Assembly: GCF_002288925.2 (NCBI RefSeq)
Contig: NW_022098021.1
Location: 7,654,383 to 7,718,382, forward strand
Reading direction: 5' to 3'
Source: Delphinapterus leucas
Taxonomy: Eukaryota > Chordata > Mammalia > Artiodactyla > Monodontidae
DNA length: 64,000 bases
The notes below the pieces were generated by a model. It was given only the letters and a program-made list of their open reading frames with translations. It was not told the origin of the DNA and did no database searches. Every line of letters starts with the position of its first letter. The first letter of the stretch is position 1. Shown in pieces: positions 58,655 to 64,000 of this stretch. Made by a program: the position numbers and the translations under genes.

Positions 58655-59475
58655 TGAAAGAACGAGACAAAACCTCAGAAAAGATGTTCAGCATCACTAA
58701 TTATTACAGAAAGGCAAATCAAAACCACAATGAGATATCACTTCACACCTGTTGAAATGGCTATTATCAAAAGGACAAGAAATAACAAATGCTGGAGAAG
58801 ATGTGGGGAAAAGGGAACCCTTGCACACTGTTGGTGGGACTGTAAATTGGTGCAGCCACTATGGAGGATGGTATAGAGACTCCTCACAAAAACTAAGAAT
58901 AGAACTACTATATGACACAGCTATTTCACTTCTGGGTATTTATCCAAAAATCATGAAAAAATTAATTCAAAGAGATATATGCACCCCTATGTTCATTGCA
59001 GCATTATTTACAATAGCCAAGACGTTGAAACAACGTAAGTGTCCATTGATGAATGGATAAAGAAGATCACACACACACACACGCACACACACACACACAC
59101 ACGGAATACCACTCTGCCATAAAAAAATAACAAAATCCTGCCACTTTTAATAACATGCATGGATGCAGAGGGTGTTATGCTAAGTGAAATAAGTCAGGTG
59201 GAGAAAGACGAATACCATATGATTCCACTCATATGTGGAATCTAAAAAAAAACAAACAAAAACAAAATAAAACAAAAGCAAACCCATAGACACAGAGAAC
59301 AGATTAGTGGTTACCAGAGGGGAAGGAGGTTGGGAGGTGGGTGAAATGCACGAAGGGTCAACTGCATGGTGATGGATGGCAGTTAGGCTTGTGCTGGAGA
59401 TCACTCTGTAGTGTACACAGATGTCAAATTGTCATACTATATACCTGAAACTTATATAATAAAAGGGGGGAGAAA
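58655..59475 (+). mobile_element. LINE-1 ORF2 end and 3' UTR
   Basis: 'ttcagcatcactaattattacagaaaggc', 'accacaatgagatatcactt', 'aatgctggagaagatgtggg', 'gggtatttatccaaaaatca', 'gccataaaaaaataacaaaatcctgcc' and 'tactatatacctgaaactta' lead to the terminal 'ataataaaag'. Contains the CA microsatellite. Confidence 0.9.
59068..59102 (+). repeat. (CA)n microsatellite within L1
   Basis: CA dinucleotides with one G interruption, at the place where L1 3' regions often carry CA or TA repeats. Confidence 0.95.
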
Positions 59476-61310
59476 TTATTGGTTATTGAAACCAGATCCT
59501 AGGACAGACGGACTCATGGGCAGCTGAGCTCACAGATGGCACTGTTGTCCCCATGCTGTATGCCCGCACTTTGCATTTCTGCTCCTCGGTTCACATTGGC
59601 CTCATCAACACCTACTGCTGAATGGCTTTCTCCTTCCAAATGGCCAGGACCCGTCCAAGCCCACAGCCTGAACTCACATCCCAACTCTACTCTTCCTAGC
59701 AGCTCCAGCCAGAAAAACCTAAGGGAAGGACACAGACTGACCAGGCTCAGATCCTTTGTCCAGGTCTTACAGCCAGAGAAGCAGTTCTCTTCACAGAAGA
59801 TAGGAGTGTGCTGGAGAGACAGTAGCTACGTCTGGGGTGCTTACTTTATTGTAGCTGTTTTTATTTGGGGGACATCACTATGAAGAGCTTCTCCCTACCT
59901 TTTTCTTTCACTGACCTTGTCAGGGTCCCTCCATAGCATCCCAACTGAGATCACTCTTCCCAGGCTCCAGAATTCCCTCTGTCCTCCCCTCATCAAAACC
60001 CTCTTTCTCTCAGTAATGTTAGCTCATGAACTGAGAAGAAATTAACATGTAAATGGATTCCCATTGTGGTACAAGTGACTGATAAGAAGGATGTGTGTTA
60101 CCTTTCCACCAGTAGGAAATTGTCCTAGAAGCCCCACGGTCTGCTTATTCAGTCCTAAGGCATCAGCCTACTTGCAGTCCCACGGCTGCAGTGGTGCTCA
60201 CATCCAAGACCCCATCCCCCAAGCAGGGCAGCCACCCAGGGACACACAGGGGCACTGCCAGGCCATCATTACAGCCAGGCCTGGAGGCAGGCTCCTCACT
60301 CAAGATGCCAAAGCAGCCAGCTGAAAACCGGGAACGTCAGTCAATCAAACTTCTCTTTGTTCTACGTGATATCACCGTGTAGGACAAACAGCCTGTTGGA
60401 TTCATTTTCTTTCTTTCTTTTTTTTGGACCCAAGTACCTGAAATTCCACCTCATGGAAAAAACAGCCGCATTTCTAGCGCCAGCACTTAGGTGCCAGATA
60501 CCGTCTGCCGATCCCCGCTCTGTCACTCGGGAGCCCGTGATCTTGACCAAGTGAGCCGACCCTCCTCAGCCTCCTGCTGTTTCCTCATCTGTGAAGTGGG
60601 CAGACTGTGGTCCCGAAAGCTCTAATCGTCCTCATGCCAAGTCCTGTTCTTCCTTGAAGAGGATTCGCCCACACCAAGAATCTTCTGGCACTCAGTCTGA
60701 GGTTTCAGAGCCCCCAGATGTCTACTAGTGGCCCAGGCTTATGGCTGACCGTCGCAGGGCACTACAGAGAGCGAAGCCTGGCCACCAACATTTGGTTAGT
60801 CGGTGCCTACTGCATGCCAGCCTCCTCCAGACATTCTACATCCTTTCTCACACTTCCTCTTCACAAAATTTCTATAAAGGATTCCATCTTACAGATGAGG
60901 AAATGAGTTCGAAGGACTTGGGTGGCTTCACTCCAAGGGCTGTCCGTTCTGTGTGCTGACCTCCCAGACGTGGCTCAGGGGACAAAGCCCAAGGGCACAG
61001 GTGGGTCCTTTGCACCTGGGTGCTCATAGGAGGCATGCTGCAGGGCCCCCCGGGACCTGGCCTGGCCTCATCCCTGCTGTGAGGGAGAAGCGCTGCCATT
61101 CAGGCTTGAGCACTGCCATTCAGAATGGGATGATATGGTCTGTGTTTGTTGGGGGGAAGATAGACATTAATAGGGAAGAAGGTCCACTCTGCAATCTCAC
61201 GAAATCACACTCCTCCTACCCCAACAAGGAGACGTGGTGTCAGTTTTCACGGTTAGTGGCCACTCTTCATTGCACGCCCATTATGTTACGTGAGGCTCTG
61301 TGCTAAGGAC
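59476..61310. other. Intronic sequence before exon G
   Basis: Contains one MIR (60450-60605). No WD-repeat exon recognised. Confidence 0.4.
60450..60605 (+). repeat. MIR SINE fragment
   Basis: 'ccgctctgtcactcgggagcccgtgatcttgaccaagtgag' and 'tgctgtttcctcatctgtgaagtggg' match MIR. Confidence 0.7.
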
Positions 61311-61312
61311 AT

Positions 61313-61622
61313 TACATCAGCCCTCCCTATCCATGGGTTCTGCGTCAGCACATCCAACCAACCATGGATGGAAAACAAAAATACTTTTGATTCCAGAAGT
61401 TTCCAAAAAGCTGAAGTTGAATTTGCCACATACCGGCAACTATATACATAGCATTTAAATTGTAGTGGATATTATAAGTAATCTGGAGATGTATATGAAA
61501 GGATGTGCATAGGTTATATGCAAATACTATGCCATTTTATATGAGGGACTTGAGCATCTGTGGATTTTGGTATTCCAGGGGTTCCTCAAACCAATCCCCC
61601 ATAGATATGGAGGTACCACTGT
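61313..61622. mobile_element. Tigger/MER2-like DNA transposon remnant
   Basis: The left end 'catcagccctccctatccatggg' and right end 'ccatagatatggaggtaccactgt' are inverted relative to each other. 'gggacttgagcatctgtggattttggtattcc' and 'aaccaatcccccatagatat' are Tigger-family landmarks. A TA dinucleotide precedes the left end, as expected of TA-targeting elements. Confidence 0.8.
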
Positions 61623-61624
61623 CT

Positions 61625-61790
61625 ATATGTTTTCTCATCTAATCCTCAAAACGATGCTTTAATGTAGATACCATTATCCCCATTTAACAGATAAGAAAAT
61701 TACAGTTTTGAGCAGCTAAGTGACTTGCCCAAGGTCACAGACCCATCATTTGAACTCAAGACTACCCTCTTAACCATTCTTTAATAAAGC
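61625..61790 (-). repeat. MIR SINE
   Basis: 'ccattatccccatttaacagataagaaaa' and 'gtgacttgcccaaggtcacag' are reverse MIR landmarks. Lies 80 bp upstream of exon G. Confidence 0.85.
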
Positions 61791-61868
61791 AATCAATGCC
61801 TCATCCTGGGTATGCGTGTCACATACTCAGTTTGGGTTTTCATTCTCTCTCTCTCTGGTTTTCACAAG

Positions 61869-61975
61869 CAAGGTCTCCCCTCGAGCCTCACCCAGTGGTT
61901 TCCCACAAAGAGCCCATGGTGTGCTGCCAGTACAACCCCACCTTCAGGCAGGTGGTCAGCTGCTCGGAAGCATCT
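61869..61975 (+). pseudogene. Exon G of the WDR49-like gene (intact block)
   Basis: The exon lies after a CT-rich tract ending ttcacaag (or caag at 61872; the exact acceptor is uncertain), with donor TCT|gtaagt. The open frame reads RSPLEPHPVVSHKEPMVCC then QYNPTFRQVVSCSEAS. 'SHKEPMVCCQYNP' and 'RQVVSCSEAS' are the start and middle of a WD40 blade; the VKVWD end would lie on a further exon. No lesion was seen. It follows exon F by 9 kb, with at least one expected exon missing between them. Confidence 0.72.
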
Positions 61976-63073
61976 GTAAGTGTCAAATCTTGGTCTCTTT
62001 AGCAATGATGTATTTGCAAGTGTGGTCCCACTGTCTTCACCTCGGTGGGGAGCAGAGTGTTCTGGGGACCTTCTGTCCCTGGAAGTAGAGAATGGGTGGT
62101 TCAGTTCTACTTTGCTGATCACCTAGTAGTGTTCGGACACTCTCATGTGAACGCCACATGGAAGAGCTCACAGATTCTGAGGGGGCTGGTGGTGTGAGTA
62201 ATTTGGAAGGACCGTCTGGTCCTGTGGAAAGGTATTATTTCAAGGCGATTTTCTTGTGTGGTGTAGGATGATCAATTCAACGACCCTAATCCACTGTAAC
62301 TCTAATCCAGGAAGGAGGGTTCAGAGCATGCCACGTCCACTTCCCTCTCACCGGGGCTCGTGAGGACCATGCTGGCCCCAGCCTAGAGGACCAGCACAGT
62401 GTCTAGTCCACAGGAGGGACCATAATCAGTAATCATTGCTCCTTGAATAAGGAACTAGAGCAGGGAAACACGCACATCCCATAACTCATGTTCTCCTGTC
62501 CTTGTGGTAACGGGAGGGCACATCCCAAATACACCCACGATGCTGAAAAGTTCCGAAAGCTTCTAATATTCAGTTCAGTTACTTCCTGCATCAGTGGCCT
62601 AGGTTCCAGCATCGCAAGTGAGTGTCCTGGGCCATGTGGCCGCGCCCTCTTTCCTTTTTCCTGCCAGAGCCTGACACACCCTGTCTTTAGGATTTACAGC
62701 ATCGGGGACATCACAGCCCAGACACGTCCTCTTCACGTGCACACTTACTTGAGCTGCACTCCCAGTGACGCTTGACTGTCTTTGCATCTGTTCTTGTCTA
62801 GCTTCTGCTCCAGAAATTAGCAGTCACCCATGGTTAAATACCAAAAGAAGTAGATCAAAAATTTTTTATGATGACTCAGTCTCGATTCATCTCAAAGAAG
62901 GCGGGTTCCTGCATAGTTTGGGTTCAAACTTGTAAAGAAGCATCTATCCTCCAAATTTATCAGAGTCGTCTCTGAGTCCAAGGAAGCCAACCTCTTCACC
63001 TCCTCAGCATCCTGCACATTCCTGCCCCTGGCTCTGTGCAACCTTTTCTCATCTCCACCCCAGAATTTCCTGC
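61976..63073. other. Sequence after exon G
   Basis: Intron following exon G. The next exon of the family (VKVWD-type) was not recognised before the window end. Confidence 0.4.
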
Positions 63074-63089
63074 TTCCTCCTCTTTTCTT

Positions 63090-63387
63090 CTTTTTTTTTT
63101 TTTTACATCTTTATTGGAGTATAATTGCTTTACAATGGTGTGTTAGTTTCTGCTTTATAACAAAGTGAATCAGTTATACATATACATATGTTCCCATATC
63201 TCTTCCCTCTTTCGTCTCCCTCCCTCCCACCCTCCATATCCCACCCCTCTAGGTGGTCACAAAGCACCGAGCTGATCTCCCTGTGCTATGCGGCTGCTTC
63301 CCACTAGCTATCTATTTTCTGTTTGGTAGTGTATATATGTCCATGCCGCTCTCTCGCTTTGTCACAGCTTACCCTTCCCCCTCCCCA
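63090..63387 (-). mobile_element. LINE-1 3' end, 5'-truncated, relatively young
   Basis: A poly(T) start then 'acatctttattggagtataattgctttacaatgg', 'gtcacaaagcaccgagctga' and 'gctctctcgctttgtcacag' is the reverse complement of a cetacean-type L1 3' UTR. Exact 16-bp target-site duplication 'ttcctcctcttttctt' at 63074-63089 and 63388-63403. Confidence 0.95.
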
Positions 63388-63403
63388 TTCCTCCTCTTTT
63401 CTT

Positions 63404-64000
63404 ACACACACCTGAGCAATCCTTCAAGGTCAAACTCAAGTCCTCTCTCTGCCAGGAAACACTTGCCTTCACTGCCCTGACTCATGCAGGCACCTCCCAC
63501 TTCCTGATGACTCACGGTTAGTGCCTCCCATGGCTGCTGGGGTGTGTTCTCACCTGCCCTGCTCTGTTTCACCTGTGTGAGCCTCGCCTCTAAACAATTT
63601 CTGCAGGCACTTGAGAGCAGGGATCAGAGCATCTATGTTTCCCTCTTCTTTCCTTCTTGATCTCTCAAAACCGTTCTTATTCTTTAAGGCACAACTCAGA
63701 TACCAGCTCCTCTAAGAAAGCATGCTAGATCCCCTCCCACACCCAGGCAGAATGAATGGCTCCGTTAGCATCTGGGCTCCTAATTCCATGGTAACACAGT
63801 CTGTCTCCCTCAATAGCATTATTTTGATATGCACGTCTCCCCCAGCAGTGGGTGGTAGGTAGGTGTTGAATTGAGATATAAACACCCTCACAGCTATTAT
63901 ACTGTATTAGGCACATGCTGGTAATAAACTCTCCAATACTTACTGAATTAAATTACTGATTTGAGTGTTCGCTCACCTTGCAGATCTGTTGCTGTGTGAA
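63404..64000. other. Right end of window, no gene recognised
   Basis: Contains L2-like phrases ('acttgagagcagggatcaga', 'aaggcacaactcagatacca') suggesting a diverged L2 3' end at about 63420-63950 on the + strand. No exon found. Confidence 0.4.

Larger units (their letters stand above)
15552..61975 (+). pseudogene. WDR49/EFCAB8/WDR64-family WD40-repeat gene, multi-exon, disrupted (partial in window)
   Basis: Seven short blocks on the + strand are each bounded by AG and GT and join in compatible phases into one WD40-type protein. Visible family features are a 'LLLYGDDQ|GCVNI' turn, 'SIKAVISSS.HEP', 'ALVIG', 'CDQTVF..YKGVK', 'GGMDRIIRV(W)', 'KPTGMLKSHTAPV' and 'SHKEPMVCCQYNP..RQVVSCSEASV'. Known members of this family are axonemal or ciliary WD-repeat proteins; the role here is inferred only from that. 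Introns are retained, so it is not a retrocopy. Three of the seven exons carry frameshifts and one also carries an in-frame stop, so a full-length product is not expected. The 5' exons before 15552 and the 3' exons after 61975 are outside the window or not recognised. Choosing between WDR49, EFCAB8 and WDR64 needs an alignment; WDR49 is my best guess. Confidence 0.78.

Overview
The window is nuclear DNA from a mammal, most probably a cetacean. The base composition is mixed (GC-rich patches in AT-rich sequence), there is no compact ORF organisation, and most of the sequence is interspersed repeat. The lineage signal is a set of ten copies of tRNA-derived CHR-type SINEs of the kind abundant in whales and dolphins (head 'gggcttccctggtggcgcag', A-box and B-box, poly(A) or AATA-rich tail), together with cetartiodactyl-type LINE-1 3' ends. 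The species call rests on recognition of these families, not on a search.

The only gene I can support is on the + strand, spread over about 46 kb as seven small exons (15552-15597, 23329-23375, 37470-37585, 41307-41375, 50692-50932, 52708-52813, about 61869-61975). Their translations join in phase across splice sites and read as a ciliary/flagellar WD40-repeat protein of the WDR49/EFCAB8/WDR64 family; WDR49 is my best single guess. The copy appears broken. The third exon has a 2-nt deletion, the fourth a 1-nt deletion, and the fifth a +1 shift, a -1 shift and a TGG-to-TAG stop in a WD motif. One exon expected between 52.8 and 61.9 kb was not found. Introns are retained, so this is an in-place (unitary or duplicated) pseudogene, not a processed copy. 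The first two exons and the last two remain open.

Layout: 0.4-3.7 kb is an internally deleted LINE-1 in which ORF1 and ORF2 are fused in frame. 3.7-15.5 kb holds L2, MIR and L1 remnants and three SINEs. 15.6-37.5 kb is intronic with MIR/L2 and SINEs, a minisatellite-derived GC-rich block at 25.8-27.1 kb, and an ORF1-like element followed by an LTR-like block at 31.3-32.6 kb. 37.6-50.7 kb is intronic with L1 3' ends, MER5-like DNA transposon remnants and a long L2. 52.8-61.9 kb has a MaLR-like LTR abutting L1, more SINEs, a Tigger/MER2-like element and MIRs. The right end carries a truncated L1 3' end with an exact 16-bp target-site duplication.

No rRNA, CRISPR array or functional tRNA gene was seen. 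Most ATG-started open frames in the window are random frames or lie inside repeats.
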